A stretch of 64,000 bases of DNA from IOR16 sp963521065 (lineage in GTDB: Bacteria; Bacillota; Clostridia; Peptostreptococcales; Anaerovoracaceae): contig CAUQTI010000011.1 of the NCBI GenBank assembly GCA_963521065.1, positions 45,530 to 109,529 of the forward strand, in the 5' to 3' direction. The translations under genes were made by a program, and so were the position numbers. The notes below the pieces were generated by a model that made no database searches, was not told the DNA's origin, and saw nothing but the letters and a program-made list of their open reading frames with translations. This document shows positions 9,475 to 18,624 of the stretch, piece after piece. Each line of letters opens with the position of its first letter. Position 1 is the stretch's first letter.

Positions 9475-10391
9475 TTTGCGCCCTCCATATTATCATGAAT
9501 TGTATTAATGCGCAGGCAGTTTTCAATCACTTCAATATCTAACGGGAATTCTGCTCCTTTTTCGCCGTCAACGTCTGTGCCAACCGGCTGATCGGATTCT
9601 ACAAACAGCTTCTTCGTTTTAAATGCAACCACATTTTTATTCTCCGTATGCTGTCCCGTCAAAACATTGATTAAAAGCGGCGGAAGGTCGATAATCGGCA
9701 TTTCTCGAAACAACATGACATCCAAAAGTCCATCGTTGATTTCAGCAGTCGGTGCAATCCGCTTAAACCCTCCGGCGGAACGCCCGTTCATCACCAGCAT
9801 AAAATAAATTTTCTCCTGTGCGGTGTATTCTTCACTCGTAATTTTGATTTGAATTGGTCGAAGATTCGGAATCTCCGCAACGCCCTTTAGATAATAGGAA
9901 ATGACGCCCAGCGTATTTTTAATATTCGGATCAGTTTTCTGACTTACATCCACTAAGAATCCCATTGCTGCAACATTGATAAAATACTTATCATTCACTC
10001 TTCCTACATCTGCATAAGTATATTTTTCGTCCAATGCCACTTCAATCATTTGCTCAATCTCATGGGGAATGTCAAAATAATACGCAAAGTCATTTGCCGT
10101 TCCTGCCGGGAAAATAGCTAAGGGTAAATCCACCTTACTTTTCAGCATGGTGTTCACGACCACATTAATGGTACCGTCTCCCCCGGCAGCGATCACCTTT
10201 CGAAATTTCTTCTTGTCAAGACTTTGAAATACCTCTAAAAGAAACTCCGGTTTATCCGCACGAATCGGAATAATCTGCATGTCCCTTTTTTGAAACTGCT
10301 CAATAATCAAATCTAAGCTGTTTTTAAACATCCCATTTCCAGCCTTCGGATTGTATATTAACAATACCTTATTCGCCTTACTGTTCTTCAT
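9468..10391 (-). CDS. YegS/DagK-family lipid kinase
   Basis: Diacylglycerol kinase catalytic-domain protein (307 residues) phosphorylating diacylglycerol or a related lipid. It opens with KVLLIYNPKAGNG, carries the nucleotide-binding GGDGTINVVVN and FPAGTANDFAYYF, and ends with a beta-sandwich domain (GTDVDGEKG). I take ATG 10391 as the start, preceded by AGGGAG; an in-frame TTG at 10418 would add nine residues without a better SD. It overlaps the end of folC by 14 bp. Confidence 0.88.
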   Translation of the reverse strand: MKNSKANKVLLIYNPKAGNGMFKNSLDLIIEQFQKRDMQIIPIRADKPEFLLEVFQSLDKKKFRKVIAAGGDGTINVVVNTMLKSKVDLPLAIFPAGTANDFAYYFDIPHEIEQMIEVALDEKYTYADVGRVNDKYFINVAAMGFLVDVSQKTDPNIKNTLGVISYYLKGVAEIPNLRPIQIKITSEEYTAQEKIYFMLVMNGRSAGGFKRIAPTAEINDGLLDVMLFREMPIIDLPPLLINVLTGQHTENKNVVAFKTKKLFVESDQPVGTDVDGEKGAEFPLDIEVIENCLRINTIHDNMEGAKW

Positions 10392-11709
10392 GAATCCATC
10401 TCTCCCTAATTTCACCAATTAAATACAAGGAACCGGCAAAAACAATGGCATCAAAATCATCACGCCGTTCTTTTGCATACACTACCACCGCTTCCGGCAG
10501 TCCGTGAAACACACAATCCATTCCTGCCTGTTTCATCTCATGGTATAAAGCTTCTGCCTTTAATTTTCTTGGATTATTTGGTTCCGTTGCGACGAAAACC
10601 GCTCCAGTTTTCGAAAAATCAGAAAGCATTTTTCCAATTTCTTTATCTGCAAGAATCCCTGCAACCAATAATATTTTCTGTCCTGAAAAATGTTTTTTCA
10701 AAAATGCGGAAAGTGCTTTCGCACCATCATCGTTATGTGCGCCATCAATGATGATGTACGGTTTTTTCTCCAATACTTCCAACCGCCCAATCTGCTTCGC
10801 ATTCTTCATTCCTTTTAAAATATGTTCTTTCGATAACTCTATTATATGCTCCTTTTTCAAAATTTCAAGGAGGGTCAGAGCACACAGAGCGTTTTCTACC
10901 TGATGTTCTCCAAGCATTGTAAGCGCAACCTCTTCATACGCCTCCCCCAGTATCTCTGCAGAAAAACAACAGCCTTCCAGGGAATCACTCTTTAAAGTTA
11001 CGTTTTGAACACTAGCTTGTAGTGCAGTGCCCCGCTGTGCAATGTTATAAAACGGAGCATCTTTTTCTTTTGCCATATCGCAGATTACCTTTGCGGCCGC
11101 ACAGTCTTTCACATTACTTACAACAGGTGCCTTTTCTTTAATAATTCCTGCTTTCTCAAAAGCAATTTTCTCCAAAGTATCTCCCAAATATTCCATATGG
11201 TCAAAAGAAATGGAGGTAATCACTGCAGCCAAGGGATGCTTTATAATGTTTGTCGAATCACCGCTTCCCCCCAGCCCTACTTCCAGTACAACGTAGTCTA
11301 CTTTCTTCTTCCAAAAATAGAGAAACGCAATTGCCGTGATTACTTCAAATTCGGTGGGGGATTCAAATCCGTCGTGGATTAATTTTTCGGTTTGCTTCAA
11401 TACTTCCTCTGTACAAAGGCTTAAATCTTCCTCAGCGATCGGCTGTCCGTCGCTTTCAATCCGCTCTGTAAATTTTTCAATATACGGGGAAGTATACAGT
11501 CCCGCTTTGTATCCGTGCTCTAGCAAAACGGTATAGAGATACCGGCAAACGGAGCCTTTTCCATTCGTTCCTGCCACATGAAGCACCTTAAGGGAATCCT
11601 GCGGATTCCCCAGATATTCCATAAGAGTGTTCATTCGCTCCAGTCCGAGCTTGCTTCCAAATCTCCCAAATTCGTGTATTTTATCGATTGTTTCTTCATA
11701 TGTCATCAT
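10378..11709 (-). CDS. folC: bifunctional folylpolyglutamate synthase / dihydrofolate synthase
   Basis: Adds glutamate to dihydropteroate and to folates. The 443 residues show the Mur-ligase-like P-loop HVAGTNGKGSVCRYL, the EVGLGGSGDSTN segment, SFDHMEYLGDTLEKIAFEKAGI and the C-terminal IIDGAHNDDGAKAL. The first codons overlap the valS stop by 4 bp (ATGA type), so valS-folC is one transcript and coupling is likely. Confidence 0.95.
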   Translation of the reverse strand: MMTYEETIDKIHEFGRFGSKLGLERMNTLMEYLGNPQDSLKVLHVAGTNGKGSVCRYLYTVLLEHGYKAGLYTSPYIEKFTERIESDGQPIAEEDLSLCTEEVLKQTEKLIHDGFESPTEFEVITAIAFLYFWKKKVDYVVLEVGLGGSGDSTNIIKHPLAAVITSISFDHMEYLGDTLEKIAFEKAGIIKEKAPVVSNVKDCAAAKVICDMAKEKDAPFYNIAQRGTALQASVQNVTLKSDSLEGCCFSAEILGEAYEEVALTMLGEHQVENALCALTLLEILKKEHIIELSKEHILKGMKNAKQIGRLEVLEKKPYIIIDGAHNDDGAKALSAFLKKHFSGQKILLVAGILADKEIGKMLSDFSKTGAVFVATEPNNPRKLKAEALYHEMKQAGMDCVFHGLPEAVVVYAKERRDDFDAIVFAGSLYLIGEIRERWIHEEQ

Positions 11710-14393
11710 GATAATTTCTTTTTCACCAGCGTCAGGCGCGCCGCAACCTTTTCCAGCATCTCCTCATAGTTTTTCATTTTTTCTCGCTCTGCAGAAATGA
11801 CCGCCTCAGGCGCCTTGCTTACAAACCCCTCATTGTTCAGCTTTCCTTTTACTCGTGCAACCTCAGAAGTCAGACGTTTTTCTTCTTTTTGCAGTCGTTC
11901 AAACTCTGCCTTATAATCTAAAAGGTCATCAAGAGGGATAAACAGCTCTACACGGTTTACCACCGCGGACATAACTTCCTCCGGGATTTCTTTTCGATCG
12001 TGAATATAGTGAAGCTCTATAATATTTGCGAGACTCCGGATATGGCGCTCCGTGCTCTTTAAATCCTCTGTTTCTTTTTCTGAGGCCAAGATGACAGCAT
12101 GCAGCTTCTTTGAAGGTGCCGCTTCTGCTTCCGCACGAATGTTACGGATGCTGCGAATCACATCCATTGTAAGCTCTAAATTCTCCACTTCTTCTTCAAA
12201 TGCCAGTTCCTCACTGTAAACCGGCCAGTTTTCGCCCATAAGGAATTTCTCTGCATCGTCTTCTCGTGGAAGGAAGCTCCAAATTTCCTCGGTAATAAAC
12301 GGCATAAACGGATGTAGAAGCTTTAACATATCTTTCAGTGCTCTCACAAGAACAAAGCGGGCAACCTTCTTATCCTCTTCATCATCACCATAGAGTCTTG
12401 CTTTCACAAGCTCAATATACCAGTCGCAATATTCATTCCAAATCAATTCGTAAATCTTCTGTGCGCCTAAGGACAGCTCAAACCGTTCCATGTTCGCAGT
12501 AATCTCTTTTGCCGCGGCATTTATTTTAGAGAGAATCCACTTGTCTTCTTCTCTTAATGCAATCTGCGGTAAGCCTTTTTTCTCTGCTTCCATCTCTCTG
12601 AAGTTTCCGTCCTCATCCTGCAGGTTCATGATTACAAAACGTGAGGCATTCCAAAGCTTATTTGCAAAGTTCCGGCTCGATTCCAGTTTATCTGTCTGAA
12701 AGCGCATATCATTGCCCGGTGTGATACCTGTCATCAACATAAAACGCAGTGCATCTGCACCAAACTGGTCGATGATTTCTAGCGGGTCAATGCCGTTTCC
12801 AAGTGATTTGCTCATCTTTCTACCTTCGGCATCGCGAACCAGTCCATGTACATATACATATTTGAACGGCACTTCACCCATCACATCCAGGCCGGAAAAT
12901 ACCATACGGACAACCCAGAAGAAAATGATATCATATCCGGTAACAAGAACGTCTGTCGGGTAGAAATATTTTAAATCTTCGCTTTCATTCGGCCAGCCTA
13001 AGGTTGAAAATGGCCACAGCGCGGAACTAAACCAAGTATCCAGCACATCTTCGTCCTGATGGAGGTGTGTACTGTTACACTTGCTGCAGCTTTCAGGCGC
13101 TTCTTTTGAAACCATGAGCTCTCCGCAATCGTCGCAGTAATATGCAGGGATACGGTGGCCCCACCAAAGCTGTCTGGAAATACACCAATCTCGAATTTCT
13201 TCCAGCCAGTGTAAGTAAATTTTCTCAAAACGGTCCGGAACGTGTGTAAGTGCCTTTGTTTTCGCGGCTTCAATCGCAGGCTTTGCAAGCTCTTCCATCG
13301 CAACAAACCACTGATCACTCACCATCGGCTCTACCACGGTATGACAGCGGTAGCATTCACCAGACGGAATGACCTTCTCTTCTGTTTTTACAAGGAAACC
13401 CGCACTTTCCAAATCAGAAACCCAAGCCTTCCGGCATTCATAACGACTCATGCCTTCATATTTTCCGGCTTCGTGGTTCATCGTTGCATCTTCGTTGATG
13501 CAAGTCAAATTCTCCAGATTATGACGTTCGCCCACTTCAAAGTCATTCGGGTCGTGCGCCGGTGTAATTTTAACCGCGCCGGTTCCTTTCTCGGGATCCG
13601 GATATGGGTCAGCAATCACCGGAATCGCGCGTCCTACGAGTGGAAGAATCACCTTTTTCCCCACGATATCCTTGTATCGTTCATCGCTTGGATTTACAGC
13701 GATCGCTACATCACCGAACATAGTCTCCGGCCGTGAAGTTGCCACAACGACACCTTCCCCTCCGTCTTCACCCGGATAACGAAAATACCAATATTTTCCG
13801 TTTTTATCTTCATGCTCTACTTCTGCATCGGACAAAGAGGTTTTACATTCCGGACACCAATTAATAATACGGCTCCCTTTGTAAATCAAGCCCTTCTCAT
13901 ATAAGCGCACAAACTGCTCTAAGACAGCCTGACTGCAGCCTTCATCCATCGTAAAGCGTTCTCTTTCCCAATCGCACGAGCTTCCGAGCTTTCGAATCTG
14001 ATTCTCAATTCGCCCGCCATACTCCTTTTTCCATGCCCAGGCTCTCTTTAAAAACTCTTCTCGCCCGATTTCTTCCTTTGTCTTTCCTTCTTCTGCACGC
14101 AGCTTTTCGACAACCTTAACTTCTGTTGCAATGCTAGCATGGTCCGTTCCCGGAAGCCAAAGTGCACAATACCCTTGCATTCTCTTAAAGCGCGTCAAAA
14201 CGTCCTGCAAGGTCTGATCTAGCGCATGTCCCATGTGCAGCTGGCCCGTGATGTTTGGCGGTGGCATAACAATGGTGAACGGCTTTTTATTTTCATCTCT
14301 TTCAGCGTGAAATGCACCGCTGTTTTCCCAATCCTGATAGATTCGATCCTCAAATTCTTTTGGACTGTAGGTCTTGGCTAAATTTTTTTCCAT
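11706..14393 (-). CDS. valS: valyl-tRNA synthetase
   Basis: 895-residue class I aminoacyl-tRNA synthetase charging tRNA-Val. The HIGH motif is HMGH at residues 53-56 (PPPNITGQLHMGHALD) and KMSKS occurs near residue 530 (GRKMSKSLGNGIDP). The editing domain lies between, with two Cys pairs (CPEC, and CDDCGE...CSKC) suggesting zinc knuckles. A C-terminal coiled coil (RLQKEEKRLTSEVARVKGKL) is the usual tRNA-binding tail. Controlled by the upstream T-box. Confidence 0.98.
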   Translation of the reverse strand: MEKNLAKTYSPKEFEDRIYQDWENSGAFHAERDENKKPFTIVMPPPNITGQLHMGHALDQTLQDVLTRFKRMQGYCALWLPGTDHASIATEVKVVEKLRAEEGKTKEEIGREEFLKRAWAWKKEYGGRIENQIRKLGSSCDWERERFTMDEGCSQAVLEQFVRLYEKGLIYKGSRIINWCPECKTSLSDAEVEHEDKNGKYWYFRYPGEDGGEGVVVATSRPETMFGDVAIAVNPSDERYKDIVGKKVILPLVGRAIPVIADPYPDPEKGTGAVKITPAHDPNDFEVGERHNLENLTCINEDATMNHEAGKYEGMSRYECRKAWVSDLESAGFLVKTEEKVIPSGECYRCHTVVEPMVSDQWFVAMEELAKPAIEAAKTKALTHVPDRFEKIYLHWLEEIRDWCISRQLWWGHRIPAYYCDDCGELMVSKEAPESCSKCNSTHLHQDEDVLDTWFSSALWPFSTLGWPNESEDLKYFYPTDVLVTGYDIIFFWVVRMVFSGLDVMGEVPFKYVYVHGLVRDAEGRKMSKSLGNGIDPLEIIDQFGADALRFMLMTGITPGNDMRFQTDKLESSRNFANKLWNASRFVIMNLQDEDGNFREMEAEKKGLPQIALREEDKWILSKINAAAKEITANMERFELSLGAQKIYELIWNEYCDWYIELVKARLYGDDEEDKKVARFVLVRALKDMLKLLHPFMPFITEEIWSFLPREDDAEKFLMGENWPVYSEELAFEEEVENLELTMDVIRSIRNIRAEAEAAPSKKLHAVILASEKETEDLKSTERHIRSLANIIELHYIHDRKEIPEEVMSAVVNRVELFIPLDDLLDYKAEFERLQKEEKRLTSEVARVKGKLNNEGFVSKAPEAVISAEREKMKNYEEMLEKVAARLTLVKKKLS

Positions 14394-14454
14394 CTGGCAA
14401 TCCTCTCTTCTCTTTCTATTTATGATTCCTTTTCTTTGAAATTATTCTTCTAAC

Positions 14455-14700
14455 TAAAAACGCCCTTTAAGGAACATTCCTTAAAGGACGGATTCTTTCC
14501 GCGGTACCACCTTTATTTCAAAGCAATGCTGCATCCGACACGCAAAAACTGCGCAGGCTTTTGCCTTGCTTTGACTCTCTTTTTTGTTACGCTCCAAAGC
14601 AACCTTCCCAAGGCAGAGGCTTTCGAAATCTTTCAGCCACGGATTTCGTTCTCTCATAAAGCAGTTTCCCCGGTACTCCTCTTTTTCACAGCGTCCTATT
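14455..14700 (-). promoter_or_regulatory. T-box leader of valS, predicted GUU (Val) specifier
   Basis: The minus strand carries the T-box core AGGTGGTACCGCG (14500-14512) followed by a terminator whose arms, CCTTTAAGGAA and its complement, run into TTTTT (14456-14490). Stem I can be traced: ACGCT near 14692 pairs with AGCGT near 14588, and above the specifier loop CCGGGG pairs with CCTTGG. The loop's 3' side reads GAAG-GTT-G, placing Val codon GTT at 14601-14603 opposite the expected AGTA. Uncharged tRNA-Val should stabilise the antiterminator and switch on valS-folC. Confidence 0.93.
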
Positions 14701-14738
14701 CAATTTTACTGTTCATATGGTAAAACAGCTTATCTTTT

Positions 14739-14766
14739 ATTTTATCGCATCTAAGACCTTTGTCAA
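14739..14766 (-). promoter_or_regulatory. sigma-A promoter of the valS T-box transcript
   Basis: Minus-strand TTGACA (14761-14766), a 16-bp spacer and TAAAAT (14739-14744) place the transcription start about 35 nt before Stem I of the T-box. Confidence 0.7.
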
Positions 14767-14811
14767 GTGGTTTCAATGTAATTGCTTACAAGACCTCTTT
14801 CCAAAATTACG

Positions 14812-14919
14812 CTATTTATTTTTCATATATTTTATAACATAAATAACCGCAGCAATGGAAACTCCTATCATTCCTACAAGTAAAAGAAATGGTATAAAAA
14901 GTAATAATTTACTGAACAT
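14812..14919 (-). CDS. small single-span membrane protein, 35 residues
   Basis: A short frame preceded by the SD-like GGGAGAGG and an ATG at 14919. The product begins MFSKLLLFIPFLLLVG, has about 26 hydrophobic residues forming one transmembrane helix, then a basic tail (KYMKNK). It lies downstream of the 137-residue membrane protein and may be co-transcribed with it. No family recognised; the RBS and coherent hydrophobic composition are the only support. Confidence 0.45.
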   Translation of the reverse strand: MFSKLLLFIPFLLLVGMIGVSIAAVIYVIKYMKNK

Positions 14920-14962
14920 AAGCCTCTCCCAATTCAACCGCATTTTCTATGAAATCGTTATT

Positions 14963-15376
14963 TTAGTTTAAGCTTCGCCTTTTTATCTGATAAAAGGCTG
15001 ATTGAACAAGCATTAATAATACCATTCCCAAAACAATATTTGAAATCCTATAATGCTGCATCATGAAGACCCTAGAAGGATAGTCTAAAAATGTAAGGAT
15101 CGTCCATGCAACCAGAAGCGCTAGATTGTAAAACAAGAAAAAAAGGTAAGACAGCAATTTTTCTCCAACTCGAATCAACAGATATAGGAAAACGGCTATC
15201 AGAATATAGATTAGAGATAGATATAAAAAATAATAATCGATTAAATATCGTCGGTACTGACCCCCAAGAAAATCATGGAAGCGCAGACAGCAATAAATAC
15301 CAAGGATCGACAGGGAATAGATTACAATCAAGCATGCTTTATGGTTCATTTTCTTAAAAATAGGCAAGGTATCCAT
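14963..15376 (-). CDS. hypothetical multi-span membrane protein
   Basis: 137 residues with about four hydrophobic spans (KACLIVIYSLSILGIYCCL; YYFLYLSLIYILIAVFLYLL; LLSYLFFLFYNLALLVAW; ISNIVLGMVLLMLV) and a basic C-terminus. The ATG at 15376 follows AAAGGAGGGGTC; an in-frame upstream start at 15409 lacks such a site. No family recognised. Lower GC than the flanking rnhB and valS genes, so possibly a lineage-specific insertion between them. Confidence 0.6.
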   Translation of the reverse strand: MDTLPIFKKMNHKACLIVIYSLSILGIYCCLRFHDFLGGQYRRYLIDYYFLYLSLIYILIAVFLYLLIRVGEKLLSYLFFLFYNLALLVAWTILTFLDYPSRVFMMQHYRISNIVLGMVLLMLVQSAFYQIKRRSLN

Positions 15377-15455
15377 GACCCCTCCTTTCATTTCAATATA
15401 AATCAACAAATTATCTTAATTATATAATCATTATTTATATTTTCAATATATTTTA

Positions 15456-16106
15456 TTATTTTTTATTCTCATAATATTTTCTTAAAAAGGATTCTCTATG
15501 TAACGGGCAGGCTCCGTAAAGGTCAAGACCTGCGTAATGTGCTTTTGTTCCATAGCCTTTATTTTTAGCAAATGCGTAGTAAGGGTATTCTTTCTCATAT
15601 TCGCCCATCATACGGTCTCTTGTCACCTTTGCTAAAATGGATGCGGCAGCAATGGAAACGCTGGTGCTATCGCCGTGTACAATCCCAGTTTGTGGAATAT
15701 CTATATTTTTTAGTGTCAATGCATCAATTAAAATATGCTCCGGCTTTTTCGACAGGCCTTCAATCGCCTGTGACATTGCTTCTTTTGTCGCTTCTAAAAT
15801 ATTGATTTCATCAATTCGTTGATTGTCTATGAGACCAATCGCATAGCAAATCGCTTCTTCTTTTATTCTCTCAAAAAGCTCTTCTCTTTTTTTCTCAGAA
15901 AGCTTCTTTGAGTCGTCTACGCCAAGTACAGAAAAATTCTCCGGTAAAATGACCGCAGCAGCTACTACAGGTCCGGCTAACGGACCTCGTCCCACTTCAT
16001 CTACCCCGGCAATGCTTCGAATTCCCTTCTCATAAAGCGCCGCCTCCACCCGTTTCATCTCAACAAGGCGTACCTTCAATGCTTCGAATCGTTCTTCCTT
16101 TGTCAT
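15456..16106 (-). CDS. rnhB: ribonuclease HII
   Basis: Removes ribonucleotides from DNA and RNA from RNA-DNA hybrids. The family signature GVDEVGRGPLAGPVVAAAV supplies the catalytic D-E pair; SIAAASILAKVTRD and KGYGTKAHYAGL follow. The preferred ATG at 16106 overlaps the ylqF stop as ATGA and is preceded by GGAG; an in-frame GTG lies two codons upstream. Fits the rplS-ylqF-rnhB order known from Firmicutes. Confidence 0.95.
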   Translation of the reverse strand: MTKEERFEALKVRLVEMKRVEAALYEKGIRSIAGVDEVGRGPLAGPVVAAAVILPENFSVLGVDDSKKLSEKKREELFERIKEEAICYAIGLIDNQRIDEINILEATKEAMSQAIEGLSKKPEHILIDALTLKNIDIPQTGIVHGDSTSVSIAAASILAKVTRDRMMGEYEKEYPYYAFAKNKGYGTKAHYAGLDLYGACPLHRESFLRKYYENKK

Positions 16107-16939
16107 ATGCACTTCTCCAATGTAATATTTCCAATCTGTGCGCTGCGAAATTCATCCATGACGGTTCTTCCGGTTCTCTCATAATCAAAGCGGTTGCCTG
16201 ATTGAATAAATCCACGCTTCTTTGCAATCGCTTCCATCGTCGCGAGAGGAGTTTCTTCGATTTGCTCCAACTTATACCGTTCAACCAGCAGTTCTGGGTA
16301 ATCCCTGCATAGGATTGTAATCAGCTCCAGTGCAAGCGTTGCAATATCTAAAACTTCATCTTTAATGGAACCACAAAATGCTAGATCAAGTCCTGCCTTG
16401 GGATCTTCAAATTTGGGCCAGAGAATTCCGGGAGTGTCTAAAAGCTGCATATCATTTCCTAGATTCAGCCATTGTTTTCCTCTCGTTACGCCCGGCTTGT
16501 TTCCGGTTCTCGCGCTTTTCTTTCCCGTCAGGCGATTGATTAAGGAAGATTTTCCGACGTTCGGCACGCCGACAATCATCATTCGGAGTGGTTTTTTCCG
16601 GAGTGAGTCTTTATTCTTTTCATCCCGCAAAAAGGAGAGCAGCTTTAAAAGCTGAGAAACGCCCCCGCCGCTCATGCAGTTCATCGTAAGCACATACGCC
16701 CCCTGCTCTTTAAAATGCCGAATCCAATTTTCTGTCGCCCTTTGATCTGCCAAATCGCTCTTATTTAAAATGATGATACGCTGCTTGCTTTTTACAAGCT
16801 CATCAATGATTGGATTTCGGCTGGATATCGGAATTCGTGCGTCGATTACCTCAATCACTGTATCGACTGCCTTTAAATTTTCCTGTATCAATTCTCTGGT
16901 TTTTTTCATATGCCCCGGATACCAGTTAATATGCTCCAT
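16103..16939 (-). CDS. ylqF: ribosome biogenesis GTPase YlqF (RbgA)
   Basis: Circularly permuted GTPase needed for late 50S assembly. G-motifs run in permuted order: NKSD (G4) near residue 59, GVPNVGKSS (G1) near residue 124, then DTPG (G3) near 168. It begins with the typical INWYPGHMKKTRELI. The 278-residue length is normal. It sits between rplS and rnhB and overlaps rnhB by 4 bp. Confidence 0.95.
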   Translation of the reverse strand: MEHINWYPGHMKKTRELIQENLKAVDTVIEVIDARIPISSRNPIIDELVKSKQRIIILNKSDLADQRATENWIRHFKEQGAYVLTMNCMSGGGVSQLLKLLSFLRDEKNKDSLRKKPLRMMIVGVPNVGKSSLINRLTGKKSARTGNKPGVTRGKQWLNLGNDMQLLDTPGILWPKFEDPKAGLDLAFCGSIKDEVLDIATLALELITILCRDYPELLVERYKLEQIEETPLATMEAIAKKRGFIQSGNRFDYERTGRTVMDEFRSAQIGNITLEKCI

Positions 16940-17062
16940 CTCTATTCTCCTTCCTCTTTGAAAAAATCCCTTATTCCTCTTTTTTCTATATCATGCGAAA
17001 CTGCAGTAAAGGTTCTCTTCGACGATTTCCAAAACCACTTGCAGTTTACAGCTTCTACTCCA

Positions 17063-17096
17063 ATAAAAAAACAAGGGGTACCTAGCGGCCCCCTAT
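17063..17096 (-). terminator. intrinsic terminator after rplS
   Basis: Minus-strand AGGGG...CCCCT stem followed by TTGTTTTTTT. Lies directly after the rplS stop and could reduce read-through into ylqF. Confidence 0.7.
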
Positions 17097-17110
17097 CGTG
17101 TTTCTTATAC

Positions 17111-17458
17111 TTATTTTGCTTCTTTCGTCTTGATTCTTGCTGCCTTACCGGTTCTCTGACGCATGTAGTTCAGCTTCGCACGTCTTACACTGCCCTTACG
17201 AATTACTTCGATCTTGGCAATCAACGGTGAGTGAATCGGGAAAGTTTTTTCTACACCAACACCGGAAGCGATTCTTCTTACCGTAAAAGTCTTAGATAAT
17301 CCACCGTTTTGTTCTTTTAAAACAAAGCCTTCAAAAATCTGGATTCTTTCACGAGTTCCTTCCTTGATTTTGATGTGTACTTTTACTGTATCGCCCACTC
17401 CAAATTCAGGTACCTCTGCTTTTGCATAGTCCTGTGTAATTACATTCATAATATCCAT
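17111..17458 (-). CDS. rplS: 50S ribosomal protein L19
   Basis: 115-residue protein at the 30S-50S interface. Typical segments are FGVGDTVKVHIKIKEG, RIQIFEGFVL and RRIASGVGVEKTFPIHSPLI. The ATG at 17458 is preceded by AAGGAGGATACAGC; an in-frame upstream start at 17500 would add 14 atypical residues. Read from its own promoter at 17552-17580. Confidence 0.97.
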   Translation of the reverse strand: MDIMNVITQDYAKAEVPEFGVGDTVKVHIKIKEGTRERIQIFEGFVLKEQNGGLSKTFTVRRIASGVGVEKTFPIHSPLIAKIEVIRKGSVRRAKLNYMRQRTGKAARIKTKEAK

Positions 17459-17545
17459 TGCTGTATCCTCCTTCCTCCATAGACGTTCTTGGTATCCCAA
17501 CGTGTATTCTCACACTTTATCCAGCGGACCGCCCGTAATACATCA
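17459..17545 (-). promoter_or_regulatory. structured rplS 5' leader (possible L19 autoregulatory leader)
   Basis: The 90-nt leader contains at least one clear hairpin (ACGTTGG-gata-CCAAG-AACGT) just upstream of the SD. L19 leaders are a described family in low-GC Gram-positives; I judge this from position and pairing only. Confidence 0.4.
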
Positions 17546-17551
17546 CTAGAT

Positions 17552-17580
17552 AATATATCATGTCCTTTTATTATTTGCAA
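17552..17580 (-). promoter_or_regulatory. sigma-A promoter of rplS
   Basis: Minus-strand TTGCAA (17575-17580), 17-bp spacer, TATATT (17552-17557). Confidence 0.6.
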
Positions 17581-17652
17581 GAATTATTTATTTCATTCAA
17601 GCTGATTCTATGTAAAATTAGCATCAAATCCGGTCAAAAGTCACTACTTTGC

Positions 17653-18543
17653 TCAAGCTCTCGGGTGTGTCCGGTCATAAACGTCCTTAATGTGATTTTT
17701 CGCGACCGAAAGATAAATCTGCGTTGCCGCGATATCTTCATGTCCTAATAAATCCTGCAAGGACTTTAAATCCGCCCCGTTTTGTATCATATGCACCGCA
17801 AAGGAGTTTCTGAGAATCTGTGGTGTAAGTTTATGCTCAAGCCCTGCGCCTTTCGCATATTCTTTCATCAGTTTCCAAAGACCCTGCCGCGTCATGCGTT
17901 CTCCGTAATAGTTTAAAAACAAGGCCGTCTCTTCTTGTGATTTTTCTCTTAGAAATTTAGGACGCACTTCATAAATATACGTTTCCAAAGCTTGTCTTGC
18001 CGGTCTTCCAAGCGGAATAATTCTTGCTTTTCCATGCTCTCCTGTACAGGTGACAAAACCGATACGCAAATTGATATCTTCCACATTGGTTCCGGTAATT
18101 TCACTCACTCGAATCCCCGCTGCATAAAGCAGCTCTAAAATTGCCTGATCTCTAAGCCCCTTTATTGAAGTATCCGGCTGTTTCAACAAGCGTTCCACCT
18201 CATCAATGGTTAGATACTCCACGGTTTTTCGTTCGATTTTGGGCGAGCGAATATGAAGTGTAGGATCATTCTTTATCAAATTCCGCTCGGATAAAAAGCG
18301 AAAAAAAGAACGCAAGGAGGCAATCTTACGGTTAACGGTTGAACCGGATTTTCCTTCATTCTTTAACTTCAATAAATAAGAAACCACGTCCGTATTGCTG
18401 GCTTCACAAATATCTGCCTCCGTTTTTCCCTTAAAAAAGGTAAAAAATTCTTCCATATCCCGCCGGTATGCCGTTAAGGAGTTCTCACTCAGTTTCTTTT
18501 CCCCTTGAAGATAACTTATAAAATCAAATAAATACTTTTCCAT
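17653..18543 (-). CDS. XerD-like tyrosine recombinase with an altered active site
   Basis: 296-residue integrase: N-terminal SAM-like core-binding domain (FDFISYLQGEKKLSENSLTAYRRDM), then the catalytic domain. Arg I is in AAGIRVSEITG, the beta-hairpin Lys in HGKARIIPL, Arg II is R245, the His/Trp position is in LLGHEDIAATQ, and the Tyr is in TQIYLSV. The usual HxLRHSF box reads QILRNSF here, so Gln242 replaces the first catalytic His and Asn246 the second. The position next to spoIIM and the size suggest XerD (chromosome dimer resolution), but the substitution leaves room for a specialised recombinase. ATG 18543 follows GGAGGAGAAGGGG; the frame is open 35 codons further upstream. Confidence 0.82.
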   Translation of the reverse strand: MEKYLFDFISYLQGEKKLSENSLTAYRRDMEEFFTFFKGKTEADICEASNTDVVSYLLKLKNEGKSGSTVNRKIASLRSFFRFLSERNLIKNDPTLHIRSPKIERKTVEYLTIDEVERLLKQPDTSIKGLRDQAILELLYAAGIRVSEITGTNVEDINLRIGFVTCTGEHGKARIIPLGRPARQALETYIYEVRPKFLREKSQEETALFLNYYGERMTRQGLWKLMKEYAKGAGLEHKLTPQILRNSFAVHMIQNGADLKSLQDLLGHEDIAATQIYLSVAKNHIKDVYDRTHPRA

Positions 18544-18624
18544 AAAAACAACCCCTTCTCCTCCGCCTTCTTCTCTAAAAAAAGTATATCTTACTGAAAT
18601 GATGTTTACAATCATAACTTTTAA

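Noticed and set aside
11251..11270. TGTCGAA matches inside coding genes such as folC
   Set aside because: Single 7-mers are expected by chance several times in 64 kb; only phased pairs or promoter-adjacent copies were kept.
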